DNA from: JALZAI01 sp038207565
Lineage (GTDB): Bacteria > Actinomycetota > Actinomycetes > Mycobacteriales > Jatrophihabitantaceae
Direction of reading: 5' to 3'
DNA: 64,000 nucleotides
Assembly (NCBI GenBank): GCA_038207565.1
Contig: JBBQZQ010000023.1
Span: forward strand, 3,595 to 67,594
Part shown: piece by piece, positions 44,227 through 53,516 of the stretch
Layout of the letters: every line of letters starts with the position of its first letter
Numbering within the stretch: position 1 is the first letter of the stretch
Made by a program: the position numbers and the translations under genes
The notes under the pieces: generated by a model
Database searches by the model: none
Told to the model about the DNA's origin: nothing
The model's input: only the letters and a program-made list of their open reading frames with translations

Positions 44227-44798
44227 ATGAAACGCGCGACCACTTTCGCGCCGGTCGCGGTTGGGATGGCGCTGGCGGCGGTTCTGTCGAGGGCCTGCTC
44301 GTCGGCGACGTCAGGCGCCGCAGTCGGCGGCACCGGCGCGCCGACGTCGGCCGGCGCGTCGACATCCCTCCTGCCGACCGGCTCGATTTCCGGGTTTCCC
44401 TCGTCGACCTCGCCGATCCTCCCATCGTCAGCCCCGTCTGCGTCGCTACCGTCCATCCCTTCGCCGACGACGACTCCGAGCAGCCCCGAGGCCGGACGGG
44501 GTGCGACGACGGTCACCGTCACGGGTTCGTCCACCGGCGGCACCTACGTGGTCAGGTGTGACCCACGAGCACAGCGGGCGTCACCGTGGCCGGTCTCGGC
44601 GACGCCATTCCGTCCCAGGAGGCGTTCACCGTCGTCGGGCAGGACACCGTGGTGACCGGGTTCGACGCCTGGTACACGAGCGGCTCGACCGTGTCCCAGG
44701 ATCGATTCATCGCAAATCTCGAGACAGGCCTGTTTGTTGACCGCGGTGGCGCTTCCGTAGCTGAGCGACAGTCACCCCAGCTAACGCCGCTGCCGTAG
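44227..44798 (+). pseudogene. Putative secreted Ser/Thr/Pro-rich protein, one frameshift
   Basis: The start (MKRATTFAPVAVGMALAAVL then SRACSS) looks like a signal peptide with a possible lipobox. A Ser/Pro/Thr-rich linker follows, then GATTVTVTGSSTGGTYVVRC. The frame then goes wrong; one base later, the second frame continues TSTAGVTVAGLGDAIPSQEA, TVVTGFDAWYTSGSTVSQDR and stops at 44798. One extra C in the gaccc run near 44563 would give a single uninterrupted protein of about 190 residues. No family is recognised. It is either recently broken or a sequence error. Confidence 0.6.
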
Positions 44799-44807
44799 CG
44801 TCGGCGT

Positions 44808-45110
44808 GTGATCCAAGCTCGCATCGTGGTGACCGCGCTAGCGCTCGCCGTGGCGATGCTGCTCGCGGCATTCCTCGGTCGCCGTCTGCGCGCGGGCGTC
44901 GTCATCCTCGTGCTGCTGTCTCTCGTGTGGCTGACCGTGGACCGCGAATTCGAGGGCCCGGTGCTGTGGAACCTTGACGGCGACCACGGGCTCGTGCTCA
45001 GCGACCTGGTCGCCCTGGCCGGGTTCGGTGTTGCGATCTGGCTGTGGCTTCGCCGCAGAGCCGCTCACGCACCCGCTGACCCTCGCCGCCCGGTCGACGC
45101 GGATAGTTGA
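44808..45110 (+). CDS. Small membrane protein of unknown function
   Basis: A 100-residue protein from GTG 44808. It has three hydrophobic segments: VVTALALAVAMLLAAFLG, AGVVILVLLSLVWLTV, and LVALAGFGVAIWLWLRR. The middle loop DREFEGPVLWNLDGDHGLVL is acidic. I do not recognise a family. It follows the frameshifted secreted protein by 9 bp and overlaps the 3' end of the opposite gene by 46 bp. Confidence 0.6.
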   Translation: MIQARIVVTALALAVAMLLAAFLGRRLRAGVVILVLLSLVWLTVDREFEGPVLWNLDGDHGLVLSDLVALAGFGVAIWLWLRRRAAHAPADPRRPVDADS

Positions 45111-46738
45111 GCTGAGCAACCGGGCGCCGATCGCGACCCCGCGCGAAGTAGCGCGAAGATGTCGTCACCCTTGAGGCCGGACAGCATCGTTGCGCCGAGA
45201 TCGGCCATCGTCCGCACCGGTGCGACATACCACTTGCCGCCGGACTGCGACGTCACGACGCCAAGCTTGGTGAACGAAGAGAACAGGTCGCCGAGCGCCT
45301 GCTTCTGGGCCTCAGGCATCGGCTTCGAGTCGCACGAGTCCGAGGAGCCGCCGTTGCCCGAGGGGGTGGCGAAGCCGCCGCCGGAACAGCTGAAAGACTG
45401 GAATATGCCGATGAACTTCGCGATCTCATCGGCGCAGATGCGCTCCGACTTTCCGCGCGCTGTGGCGGTGATGCAGTTGCCGTCGACCGTGACCGACAGC
45501 TGTTCGCCGCCGGCACGGGTCAGCACAAGGTGCTTGAGGGAGATGCGCTGTGCGCCGCCCGAGATCGGGGTGCTCGTCAAATCCAGGGTCTGCACGGTGA
45601 CATTCGTCGAGGGGACGCTGTCGCCTGCCTGATCGAGCAGCATGCCGCCGTAGTCGTGCAATGCGCCGAGCTCAGCCGGCGAGACCAGCGCGATGACGCC
45701 GCGCAGATCGCCGTCGAGGCCGGCCTGTATCGATTGGCGCACCGCCTGCTCCCCGGACGAGGCGCCGGTGGCGGCGATGGCGTCGGACGCGCGGGGCGTC
45801 GCATGATTCGAGGCCTGGTCGGCCATCGTGTAGAAGAGGCTGGGGTACCAGCGGTCGCCTACCTTGACCGTGGCAATCCGGATCGGTCCGCCGGACGAGC
45901 GGACCGCGGCGGCGATGTCGACGTGGCTGGTCTGGCTCAGCTGCGCCGAGTTTGCGTCCACGACATCGAGGAAGCGGCTGGTGAACAGCTTTGCGGCGTC
46001 GCCGCGGACATCGATTGTGCCGCCGGTGAGTTGCACGATCTGAACGTGATCGTTGATCGTGACCGTCTTGGCTGCGTAGGTGAGGTTGTGCGCGGTGAAG
46101 CCGGCGGCCGACACCGAGTTGAGGTTGGTCTCGCTTTTCACGACGTGCAATTGCTTGAGCTTGTCGACGTCGTCGCGCAGCGGAGCCGACAAGGCGTCGC
46201 GTTCTCCGGGTGCGAGGTCGTCGAGGAAGCCGACTAGGTCGGACTGCTGGAGGTCGCCGACCACTTTCTGCACTGCCGCTCTCGGCGTCGCGGCGCCGCT
46301 CTCGGAACTCGACGACAAAGCGATGTAGGTTGCCGCGCCGCCACCGGCAAGGACCGCGAACGCGACGACAGATGCGATCAGCCCGGCGCGGCGGCGGGAG
46401 TTCGGTGCCGGCTGCGGCGCGAAGGGCTGACCCGGTCCCGCTTGCGGTGGTCCCCACTGGTCGGGCTGCTGCGGTGGTCCCCACTGGTCGGGCTGCTGCG
46501 GTGGTCCCCACTGGCCGGGCTGCTGCGGTGGTCCCCACTGGCCGGGCTGCTGGGGCGGTGTCCACTGGCCGGGCTGCTGCGGTGGTGTCCACTGGCCGGG
46601 CTGCTGGGGCGGTGTCCACTGGCCGGGCTGCTGCGGTGGTGTCCACTGGCCGGGCTGCTGCGGTGGTGTCCACTGTCCGGGCTGCTGGGGCGGTGTCCAC
46701 CCGCCATTGTTCCATCCGTCGGGCGGTGGCTGGTTCAT
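45065..46738 (-). CDS. Membrane-anchored protein with N-terminal Pro/Gln/Trp repeat
   Basis: A 557-residue protein. The first 100 residues are nine near-identical nonapeptides of the form TPPQQPGQW or GPPQQPDQW, a cytoplasmic disordered domain. One helix follows (GLIASVVAFAVLAGGGAATYIAL) and then an extracytoplasmic part of about 410 residues with two similar-looking halves: AAVQKVVGDLQQSDLVGFLDDL and AVRQSIQAGLDGDLRGVIALVS. No catalytic motif is seen. Such Pro-rich single-pass proteins are common in actinobacteria; function unknown. The stop side overlaps the small membrane gene. Its ATG overlaps the stop of the upstream four-helix protein. Confidence 0.85.
   Translation of the reverse strand: MNQPPPDGWNNGGWTPPQQPGQWTPPQQPGQWTPPQQPGQWTPPQQPGQWTPPQQPGQWTPPQQPGQWGPPQQPGQWGPPQQPDQWGPPQQPDQWGPPQAGPGQPFAPQPAPNSRRRAGLIASVVAFAVLAGGGAATYIALSSSSESGAATPRAAVQKVVGDLQQSDLVGFLDDLAPGERDALSAPLRDDVDKLKQLHVVKSETNLNSVSAAGFTAHNLTYAAKTVTINDHVQIVQLTGGTIDVRGDAAKLFTSRFLDVVDANSAQLSQTSHVDIAAAVRSSGGPIRIATVKVGDRWYPSLFYTMADQASNHATPRASDAIAATGASSGEQAVRQSIQAGLDGDLRGVIALVSPAELGALHDYGGMLLDQAGDSVPSTNVTVQTLDLTSTPISGGAQRISLKHLVLTRAGGEQLSVTVDGNCITATARGKSERICADEIAKFIGIFQSFSCSGGGFATPSGNGGSSDSCDSKPMPEAQKQALGDLFSSFTKLGVVTSQSGGKWYVAPVRTMADLGATMLSGLKGDDIFALLRAGSRSAPGCSAQLSASTGRRGSAGA
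46443..46705 (-). repeat. Nine tandem 27-bp units within the Pro/Gln-rich protein
   Basis: Coding tandem repeat with unit length 27 bp (nine codons, about PPQQPGQWT). Units differ mainly at one codon, Thr versus Gly before PP, and Gly versus Asp before QW. Synonymous differences also alternate between adjacent units, so the array has grown by unequal exchange and may vary in length between strains. Confidence 0.9.
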
Positions 46739-47184
46739 GGGTTGCTCCTGCGTGCCGGGCGGGCGGTGACGAAGCAGACCGGCGCGGCGACGATGATCAG
46801 CCCCGCACCGATCAACGTGGCCGTCGGCCCGCTGGTGACCACGGCAGCATAAGCGCTTGACGCGGATCGCACCGCCTCAAACGCAGCACCGCCGGCCAAT
46901 AGAGCTGTGAGCAGCCCGATCAATGCTCCCAGACGACGCATTCTGAGCACCAGCAGGGCGATCGCGGCCGCCGCGGCAACTGCCAATAGCGGCCAGACGG
47001 TGAACAGCACGCCCAGCGGGCCGGGCGGATGGATGATGCGGCGAATTGTCCCGCTGGCCCGATAGCTGTTGCGGGTTGCGTGTCCGGACCGCAGCCACGG
47101 CAGGAATGTCCCCACCACCACCACGACCAGGCCCAGCACCGCGACCCCACGGGCGATCGCGTCCCGCTGACCAGCCGTGATCAC
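46735..47184 (-). CDS. Four-helix membrane protein, unknown function
   Basis: A 149-residue protein with four hydrophobic segments: AVLGLVVVVVGTFLPWLRSG, LLAVAAAAAIALLVLRM, LIGLLTALLAGGAAFEAV and ATLIGAGLIIVAAPVCFVTA. The FLPWLRSG motif after helix 1 is common in actinobacterial small membrane proteins of unknown role. It overlaps the start of the Pro/Gln-repeat protein by 4 bp, so the two are coupled and probably act together. Confidence 0.75.
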   Translation of the reverse strand: MITAGQRDAIARGVAVLGLVVVVVGTFLPWLRSGHATRNSYRASGTIRRIIHPPGPLGVLFTVWPLLAVAAAAAIALLVLRMRRLGALIGLLTALLAGGAAFEAVRSASSAYAAVVTSGPTATLIGAGLIIVAAPVCFVTARPARRSNP

Positions 47185-47580
47185 CGGGTCAGGATAATCG
47201 GGAGGGTGGAGTCTTCCGGTACGTCATCGCCGCGGGCTACGGCTGCCCGTCCCGCGCAGCGATCGCGAGACGGTGCTGCCGTGAGGCGAGACAGCGACCG
47301 CAGTCGCCGACGAGCGCGAACACTGGTTTATGGGCGCCCCGCTCAGTCCGCGCCCGAACCAATGCCGTGCGCTCGATCGACGAGGGCGCGAGCGGCCCTC
47401 GAACAGGCCTGCAGCAATTCTGCGAGCGGATCGGTCGCCGAACGGTGCACACTTCCTCGTCCCGCCGGGCTCGGCACTTCTGCCATCGCGGCGGGCTAGC
47501 ACGCATCGCCGGATTTGACAGTCCATATCGCGGCAACTAGTACGCTCTGAACTCCAGGACTGGCGCCGGACGGGGATCAC
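47185..47580. other. Intergenic region, no gene seen
   Basis: About 395 bp between the divergent membrane-protein gene and fcl. Several short GC-rich open frames exist on both strands but none has a recognisable motif or a ribosome-binding sequence. The region should hold promoters for both directions. I see no RNA gene or strong hairpin. Confidence 0.4.
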
Positions 47581-48534
47581 GTGACCGACGAGTTGAGCCG
47601 ATCCTCGCGGGTCTACATCGCGGGTCACCGGGGCATGGTGGGCTCGGCTGTCTGGCGGTGTCTAGACAGGGCCGGTTTCACCGACCTCGTGGGCGCGACA
47701 TCTGCAGAGCTCGACCTGCGTTCACGCCGGGCGACCCTAGAGTTCATCCGAGCGGCCGAGCCGGACGTCGTGATCGACGCTGCCGCCCGGGTCGGCGGCA
47801 TTCTCGCCAACAGCAACTATCCCGCCGAGTTCTTGTCGGACAACCTGCGGATCCAGCTCAACGTCATGGATGCCGCCAACGATGCCGGCGTGGATCGGCT
47901 TCTCTTTCTGGGTTCGTCCTGCATCTATCCGAAGTTTGCCGATCAGCCGATCCGCGAGGACAGTCTGATGACCGGCCCGCTCGAGCCGACCAATGACGCG
48001 TACGCGATTGCGAAGATCGCGGGGATCATGCAGGTGCAGGCGGTCCGTCGCGAGTACGCGCGTCGCTGGATCTCGGCGATGCCGACCAATCTGTACGGCC
48101 CGGGCGACAACTTCGATACGCAGACCTCGCACGTGCTGCCGGCTCTCATGCGCCGCTTTCACGAAGCCTCCGAGGCTGGTCTCGACGAGGTGGTGCTCTG
48201 GGGAACTGGCACCCCGCGCCGCGAGTTCCTGCACGTCGACGATCTTGCCGATGCGACGCTGTTCCTGCTCGACAACTATGACGACCCCGCGACGATCAAC
48301 GTCGGAGTCGGCGACGATCTCACGATCCGCGAGCTCGCCGAGATCGTTGCGGATGTGGTCGGCTATCGCGGCGCGATCGTGCACGACACTGCGAAGCCCG
48401 ACGGCACGCCTCGCAAGCTGCTCGATGTCAGCAGATTGGCCGCGCTCGGCTGGCGCGCGAAAACAGGCCTGCGGGACGGCATCACCGACACCTACCGCTG
48501 GTTCGTCGACCACTACGCCACGGCCCGACTCTGA
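47581..48534 (+). CDS. fcl: GDP-L-fucose synthase
   Basis: A 317-residue short-chain dehydrogenase/reductase that epimerises and reduces GDP-4-keto-6-deoxymannose to GDP-L-fucose with NADPH. It has the nucleotide loop VYIAGHRGMVGSAVW, AAARVGGILANSNYPAEFL, LLFLGSSCIYPKFADQPI (catalytic Ser), then YAIAKIAGI (YxxxK) and MPTNLYGPGDNFD. GTG 47581 gives the normal start. The partner gmd is at 51122 on the other strand, so both steps from GDP-mannose are encoded here. Confidence 0.95.
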   Translation: MTDELSRSSRVYIAGHRGMVGSAVWRCLDRAGFTDLVGATSAELDLRSRRATLEFIRAAEPDVVIDAAARVGGILANSNYPAEFLSDNLRIQLNVMDAANDAGVDRLLFLGSSCIYPKFADQPIREDSLMTGPLEPTNDAYAIAKIAGIMQVQAVRREYARRWISAMPTNLYGPGDNFDTQTSHVLPALMRRFHEASEAGLDEVVLWGTGTPRREFLHVDDLADATLFLLDNYDDPATINVGVGDDLTIRELAEIVADVVGYRGAIVHDTAKPDGTPRKLLDVSRLAALGWRAKTGLRDGITDTYRWFVDHYATARL

Positions 48535-48688
48535 GCGTGCCGCACTGGTTGGGCTGCATGAACTTCTCACCGTTCGCTCGAACGACGGGGGGCAGGCAAG
48601 CGAGCTCGAGGGCCGGGCTATTCCCCGGTCGGCCCGATGATCACAGGTTCCTCCGCCACGCGGGCACGCATCTCGGCGGTTTCTCCGC

Positions 48689-49531
48689 CTACGGATGACG
48701 ACGGCGTGCAACGACGCCGAAATCGGAAGTGAATCCCAGCTTGGTGCCCGCCCATTGCAGAGGGCGTGAGGTGGTGGACCAGTACGGTATGACCTCAACC
48801 GATGAAAAGCTCTGACGAAGGCAAGTGGCGATGGCTTCCTCGTCGCAACCCCGTCGAAGAACGTGGTACTCGACCATGTCGCGCGGATTGGTGATATCCA
48901 GCGCCCCACGTGTTCGCCGCGCGACGCTCTTGAGGCCTTCGACTCGGTCGCCTTGCCCGAGGCGCCACAGGTAGTGGGACCCTCGATGGGCTATCACGCT
49001 GGCTCGGGATTGCCGCGGATACCAGAGCGGATCTTGGAACGAAACGAACGACCCGCCGCTGTCGATGCGCGAGACCCAGCCATCAATGGCTCCGAGATAG
49101 TCCGGGATGTGATGCAGGACCGCGACGCACAAGATGAGATCAAAGCGCTCACCGGCGAGATCGTTTGACTCACCCGACGGGTCGAAGACGACGCGTGCCG
49201 ACGGGTTGTACGCGTACCGCCGCGCCAGGAGCGTGGCACTCGCACGGCTCATCTCGGTGACGGTGACGGTGGCTCCGGCCGCCAAGGTGTGGTCGGTAAA
49301 CGCTCCGTGGCCCGCCCCAATTTCCAGCACCCGGGCACGCCCGTTGGCCTTGAGCAGCGCCAGAACCTCGCGGCGGACCGAATCAACCACCCTCTTGTTG
49401 AGGCTCAGGTGGGTAAGATGCGGCGACCCAAGAGCGTAGTCGTGATCATCTGCGTGCCCGACGTCCTGCATGCTTGTCGGTCCAACGTCGCCTGTGGGTG
49501 ATAAGTCCGTCACCGGCGATTCCTTGCGCAT
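48689..49531 (-). CDS. Class I SAM-dependent methyltransferase
   Basis: A protein of about 280 residues. Motif I is ARVLEIGAGHGAFTDHTLAA, motif II TVTEMSRASATLL, and later RFDLILCVAVLHHIPDYLG and SGGSFVSFQDPLWYPRQ. The start region HDYALGSPHLTHLSLNKRV is like methyltransferases found with polysaccharide genes. Starts at 49531 (MRKESPV) and 49471 (MQDVGHA) are both possible. It lies on the minus strand, convergent with fcl. Confidence 0.83.
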   Translation of the reverse strand: MRKESPVTDLSPTGDVGPTSMQDVGHADDHDYALGSPHLTHLSLNKRVVDSVRREVLALLKANGRARVLEIGAGHGAFTDHTLAAGATVTVTEMSRASATLLARRYAYNPSARVVFDPSGESNDLAGERFDLILCVAVLHHIPDYLGAIDGWVSRIDSGGSFVSFQDPLWYPRQSRASVIAHRGSHYLWRLGQGDRVEGLKSVARRTRGALDITNPRDMVEYHVLRRGCDEEAIATCLRQSFSSVEVIPYWSTTSRPLQWAGTKLGFTSDFGVVARRRHP

Positions 49532-49850
49532 GGCAAGCGCGATCCATCCACCAGCAACCGTGGGGCACGGTTCACTGCATGGCACTCTGAAGGATCGACG
49601 CCGCCGGCGACGGGTCCAGACCCACAGGTGGTGGCTGCCGATCCCAGAGCGCGCCGCTCAATCACGGTGCAAGCATTGCAGACGAGGGCAATGTGGACAG
49701 GCATTCCATGAGCCGATCAGAAGTTTCGCTGCTCGGCTCGCGGTCGACCTCAGCCCGCGGGAAGCCCGCCCCACCGTCACCGCTGGTTCGGCGAACTCTG
49801 CGATTGCCCCATGCGGAGGTCGCGTGATGCTGAGTTGATGTCCCATTCGA
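49532..49850. other. Intergenic region, no gene seen
   Basis: About 320 bp between the methyltransferase and the GT4 gene. Short frames are present on both strands without recognisable motifs. Nothing like a tRNA, riboswitch or clear terminator is seen. Confidence 0.35.
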
Positions 49851-51068
49851 TCAGTCCCGGCGAGCACAAAGGCCGGCGACCCACTCGCTGTACGCGGTGA
49901 GTGCGCGCTCTTTCGACAGATGCTCACTAGCGAAGTCCCGGCCTATCCGGCCTAGCTTGTTCGCGCGCATCTCGTCGTCCGCGACATCGAGCACCCCGTC
50001 GAGAAGTGCGTCTGCGTCGCCGGCGGGTGTGAGCAGCCCGCCGCCTGAGGCGCGGACAAAGTCACCGGTAGCGCTGCACGCGTCGGTGGCAGCCACGATG
50101 GGCCGGGCGGCGAACATATAGGAAGTCAGCTTGCTGGGCAGGCTCATCTCCGTCATCCCCGGCCGCTCATTGATGAGCAGGACGTCGGCCGAGGTGAGCA
50201 GATCGGTGTAGTCGCAGTTGTCCACGCCGCTCAAGAACCTGACATTCGGGCAACCGGCTGCATAGGCTCCAAGGCGCTTACGCTGGCTCCCTCCTCCGGC
50301 CAACACGAAGGTGACATGCGGGGCGCGCTGGGCCGCCAGCCTCGCGGCGTCGATGACGACTTCCAGATTCTGCTTGGAGCCCATGTTGCCGCTGTGCAGG
50401 GCGATGACCTCGTCATTGCGCCAACCGAAATGGATGCGCGCATCGGGGCGCGATCTGCTGGCTTCGTCGACGTGCGTCCAGTTATGGATGATAGTTGTTG
50501 GGTCGTCGCGTCCCGCCAGCCGCTTCAGTTCCGAGCCCAGCCGGGAGTGGATCGTGGTGATCGCTGCCGCGTTGCGCAGCACCGATCGTTCTACCGCGGT
50601 GATGACGCCGACGACGGAGCTGCTGCCCTTAACGCCGCCCTGCGCGGCCGCCGTTCCCATTATGTCCTGGATAATTACGCCGTAGGGAACCCGTTGGCGG
50701 CGAGCGATAAGGCGCGCCGCCTGCGCGCCGAAGAGGCTCGGCACGACCGCGATGACCACGTCGGCCGGGATCTGCATGCCGGCCGCCGCGGCGCGCGCAG
50801 CCCAAGTGAGTTCGTAGACGGCTCGCTTGATCACGGTGGGCGACCTCGGAACGAAGTGCTGCAGGCGGATCAGCCGGAGTTTCCCCTCGCGCTCGTCGGT
50901 TCGCCACTTGCCGAACGCATCCTGACGCTGCCAGTCGGGGTAGTGCGGCACGCCGGTGATGACGGTGACCTCGTGCTCACTCGCCAGGTGGTGCGCCAAT
51001 GCCGTCGTGTACGGTGCGATGCCCGTGTGCTCTGGTGCGTAGTTGATCCCAAGGATGAGCAACCTCAT
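49851..51068 (-). CDS. GT4 glycosyltransferase (WcaI-like)
   Basis: A 405-residue GT-B enzyme that begins MRLLILGINYAPEHTGIAPY, the signature start of WcaI-type colanic-acid fucosyltransferases. It has HEVTVITGVPHYPDWQ, GVIIQDIMGTAAAQ, the donor-domain IALHSGNMGSKQNLEVVID and LLINERPGMTEMSLPSKLTS. The position 53 bp downstream of gmd supports a role with a GDP-fucose-derived donor, which is inference from family and context. Confidence 0.9.
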   Translation of the reverse strand: MRLLILGINYAPEHTGIAPYTTALAHHLASEHEVTVITGVPHYPDWQRQDAFGKWRTDEREGKLRLIRLQHFVPRSPTVIKRAVYELTWAARAAAAGMQIPADVVIAVVPSLFGAQAARLIARRQRVPYGVIIQDIMGTAAAQGGVKGSSSVVGVITAVERSVLRNAAAITTIHSRLGSELKRLAGRDDPTTIIHNWTHVDEASRSRPDARIHFGWRNDEVIALHSGNMGSKQNLEVVIDAARLAAQRAPHVTFVLAGGGSQRKRLGAYAAGCPNVRFLSGVDNCDYTDLLTSADVLLINERPGMTEMSLPSKLTSYMFAARPIVAATDACSATGDFVRASGGGLLTPAGDADALLDGVLDVADDEMRANKLGRIGRDFASEHLSKERALTAYSEWVAGLCARRD

Positions 51069-51121
51069 GTAGCGACCAATCTAGGTGACGCAGGTTTGCG
51101 CCCGCAGCCGCCGGCGGAGCG

Positions 51122-52120
51122 CTAGCCCCTACTTCGAAGTTCACGGTGAGCGAGCTCCAAGTCATTTTGGACCATAATACGTGCAAGATCCGGTGCGAGG
51201 ACACTAGGCGCCCAGCCCAATTTCTGTTGCGCCTTCGAGGCGTCGCCGATCAAAGCATCCACCTCGGTGGGTCGCAGGTACCGTTCGTCGAACCTCACGT
51301 GGTCCTGCCAGTCGAGGCCGACGTGTCCGAACGAAAGCTCGACAAAATTCTTGACTGAGTACGACGTGCCCGTCGCGACGACGTAGTCGTCCGGCTTGGC
51401 CTGTTGCAGCATCAACCACATCGCCTCGACGTACTCCTTGGCGTATCCCCAGTCTCGCACTGCCTCGAGGTTGCCGAGGTACAGCGTTTGCTCCAGGCCC
51501 GCCTTGATGCGAGCCGCTGCTCGGGTGATCTTTCGCGTGACGAAGGTTTCGCCGCGTCGTGGGGACTCGTGATTGAACAGAATCCCGTTGACTGCGAACA
51601 TGCCGTAGGCCTCGCGGTAGTTCTTCGTCATCCAGTACGCGTAGACCTTCGCCACGCCGTAGGGGGAACGCGGATAGAATGGCGTTTGCTCGTTCTGCGG
51701 CGGAGGCGTAGCTCCGAACATCTCCGAGCTCGATGCCTGGTAGAACCTGCAGTCGAGGCCGATCAGCCGGATGGCTTCGAGTAGACGTGTGGTCCCCAGG
51801 CCCGTCGTTTGGCCGGTAAATTCGGGTTCGTCGAAGCTGACGCGAACATGGGACTGCGCGGCGAGGTGGTACACCTCGTCAGGACGGATGTTGGCAAGCA
51901 GGGTCACCAGCCGCGTTCCGTCCGTGAGATCGCTGTAGTGCAAAAAGAGCCGCGTGTCAGTGAGGTGCGGGTCTCGGTAGAGGTGCTCGATCCGTGAGGT
52001 ATTGAAGGTGCTGGCGCGCCGGATGAGGCCGTGGACCGTGTATCCCTTCTCAAGGAGTAACTCGGCCAGATAGGAACCATCCTGGCCGGTCACGCCCGTG
52101 ATCAGAGCGTTTCGGCTCAC
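51122..52120 (-). CDS. gmd: GDP-mannose 4,6-dehydratase
   Basis: A 332-residue SDR enzyme that turns GDP-D-mannose into GDP-4-keto-6-deoxymannose. It has ALITGVTGQDGSYLAELLLE, GLIRRASTFNTSRIEHLY, YHLAAQSHVRVSFDEPEFT, the catalytic QASSSEMFGA, YPRSPYGVAKVYAYWM with YxxxK, and FNHESPRRGETFVTRKI. All these are diagnostic of Gmd. Product would feed Fcl (47581) to make GDP-L-fucose, or other 6-deoxy sugars. Confidence 0.96.
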   Translation of the reverse strand: MSRNALITGVTGQDGSYLAELLLEKGYTVHGLIRRASTFNTSRIEHLYRDPHLTDTRLFLHYSDLTDGTRLVTLLANIRPDEVYHLAAQSHVRVSFDEPEFTGQTTGLGTTRLLEAIRLIGLDCRFYQASSSEMFGATPPPQNEQTPFYPRSPYGVAKVYAYWMTKNYREAYGMFAVNGILFNHESPRRGETFVTRKITRAAARIKAGLEQTLYLGNLEAVRDWGYAKEYVEAMWLMLQQAKPDDYVVATGTSYSVKNFVELSFGHVGLDWQDHVRFDERYLRPTEVDALIGDASKAQQKLGWAPSVLAPDLARIMVQNDLELAHRELRSRG

Positions 52121-52250
52121 GCGAGATGCCTTCCACGTCGGTTACTGATCAGTATCGCCTTCCTTTGGTTCGCCACTTGCCCGGCCAACGTAGCTGCCGT
52201 AGCCACGCGAGGGGTCCGTACAGTCAGTAAGGTCATCCGATACGACCGGA

Positions 52251-53456
52251 GTGTATGCCGTGGCCAATCACGCTATTAACTCACTCTTCATCATCCACGC
52301 GCCAGTGTTCGGGGGCCCGCACAACACCATCGCGATAATGGACGCGTTGCTCAAGCGCGACGGGGTCAGTACGGTGGTGCTGTTGCCCAGTGAGGCCACG
52401 TCCGCCGCGCAGCGTCTTCGGGCTAGCGGTGTGGATGTCGTGACAATGCCGCTCCATAGGATGCGGGCTAAGCTGGACCCTCGTGTGCACGCCAATTGGG
52501 TTCGCACGCTGCGCACCGAAGTGGAGAGCGTCGTCCGCCTAATTCAGGAGCGCGAGATCGACGTTGTTACTACGAACTCATTACCGAACCTGCACGGTGG
52601 CCTTGCCGCGCGGAAAGCCGACGTTGCGTGCGTGTGGGAGCTTATTGATTCGTACCCGCCGCCTGTGGTGCGTCGGGCGTATATGCCTGTCGTGCTGCGC
52701 CTTGCTGACGTTGTCATGTCAACCGGACGAAAGGTGGCGGAGCAACACCATGGCACGACAAAGCTCGGCGACCGCTGGGTGAGCTTCTTCCCCTGCGTCG
52801 ATACCGCCCGATTTTGCTTCGATCCCGTCCAACAGGGCAAGGCACGCGCCGAGCTCGGGTTGCTGCAAACCGCCAAGGTCATCGGCAACGTAGCGAATCT
52901 CAATCCGATGAAGGGGCATATCCACTTCATCCGAGCGGCCGCCCAGCTTCGTCAGACGCACCCTGACACCCAGTTCGTGATCCTTGGCGGCACCTATGAT
53001 CACTATGAGGAGTACTGCGAGCGCCTGTGGTCGGAGGCCGCGAGCCTTGGGTTGCAGGTGGGTAGAGACCTGATTGTCGTAGATCCAGAGGCCAGGGTGA
53101 GCGAATTAGCGCAAGCGTTCGATATGTTCTGGATGACGTCCGAGCCGAGGTCTGAAGGTATCCCCACCGTAATCGGCGAGGCCAAGGCTCTTGGACTGCC
53201 CGTCGTCACCGTCGATGTCGGCTCGACCGCGGAATGCGTTACAAACGGGGTCAGCGGCTACGTGGTCCCACCCCGACAGCCCATGGCGATCGCCGCTGCT
53301 GCGGCGAGAATCCTTGATGATGACGAGCGCCGCGCTTCGATGGGTCGGGCCGCACGGGTGGAGGCAGTACGCGATTTTGCAGCTGCTCGAGGTGCCGACT
53401 CACATCGCACCGCTTACGAGCGCGCACTTCGCCACCACGCAAGCCGCCGGTTCTAA
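52251..53456 (+). CDS. GT4 family glycosyltransferase
   Basis: A 401-residue protein. N-terminal: SLFIIHAPVFGGPHNTIAIM and VVLLPSEATSAAQRLRASGV. C-terminal: IGNVANLNPMKGHIHFIRAA, FVILGGTYDHYEEYCERLW and the donor-site FWMTSEPRSEGIPTVIGEAK with the E-x7-E pair, then GLPVVTVDVGSTAECV. Start at GTG 52251 or GTG 52260. It is divergent from gmd with a 130-bp shared promoter region and starts a plus-strand pair with the FkbM methyltransferase. Confidence 0.86.
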   Translation: MYAVANHAINSLFIIHAPVFGGPHNTIAIMDALLKRDGVSTVVLLPSEATSAAQRLRASGVDVVTMPLHRMRAKLDPRVHANWVRTLRTEVESVVRLIQEREIDVVTTNSLPNLHGGLAARKADVACVWELIDSYPPPVVRRAYMPVVLRLADVVMSTGRKVAEQHHGTTKLGDRWVSFFPCVDTARFCFDPVQQGKARAELGLLQTAKVIGNVANLNPMKGHIHFIRAAAQLRQTHPDTQFVILGGTYDHYEEYCERLWSEAASLGLQVGRDLIVVDPEARVSELAQAFDMFWMTSEPRSEGIPTVIGEAKALGLPVVTVDVGSTAECVTNGVSGYVVPPRQPMAIAAAAARILDDDERRASMGRAARVEAVRDFAAARGADSHRTAYERALRHHASRRF

Positions 53457-53516
53457 ACTCGTTCGAAGGACGGCGCCCGAATAGGCACGAAGCCTGCTGG
53501 ATGTAATGTATCGGGC

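Noticed and set aside
46443..46705. 27-bp periodic sequence considered as CRISPR or intergenic satellite
   Set aside because: It lies inside a coding frame and encodes a regular nonapeptide.
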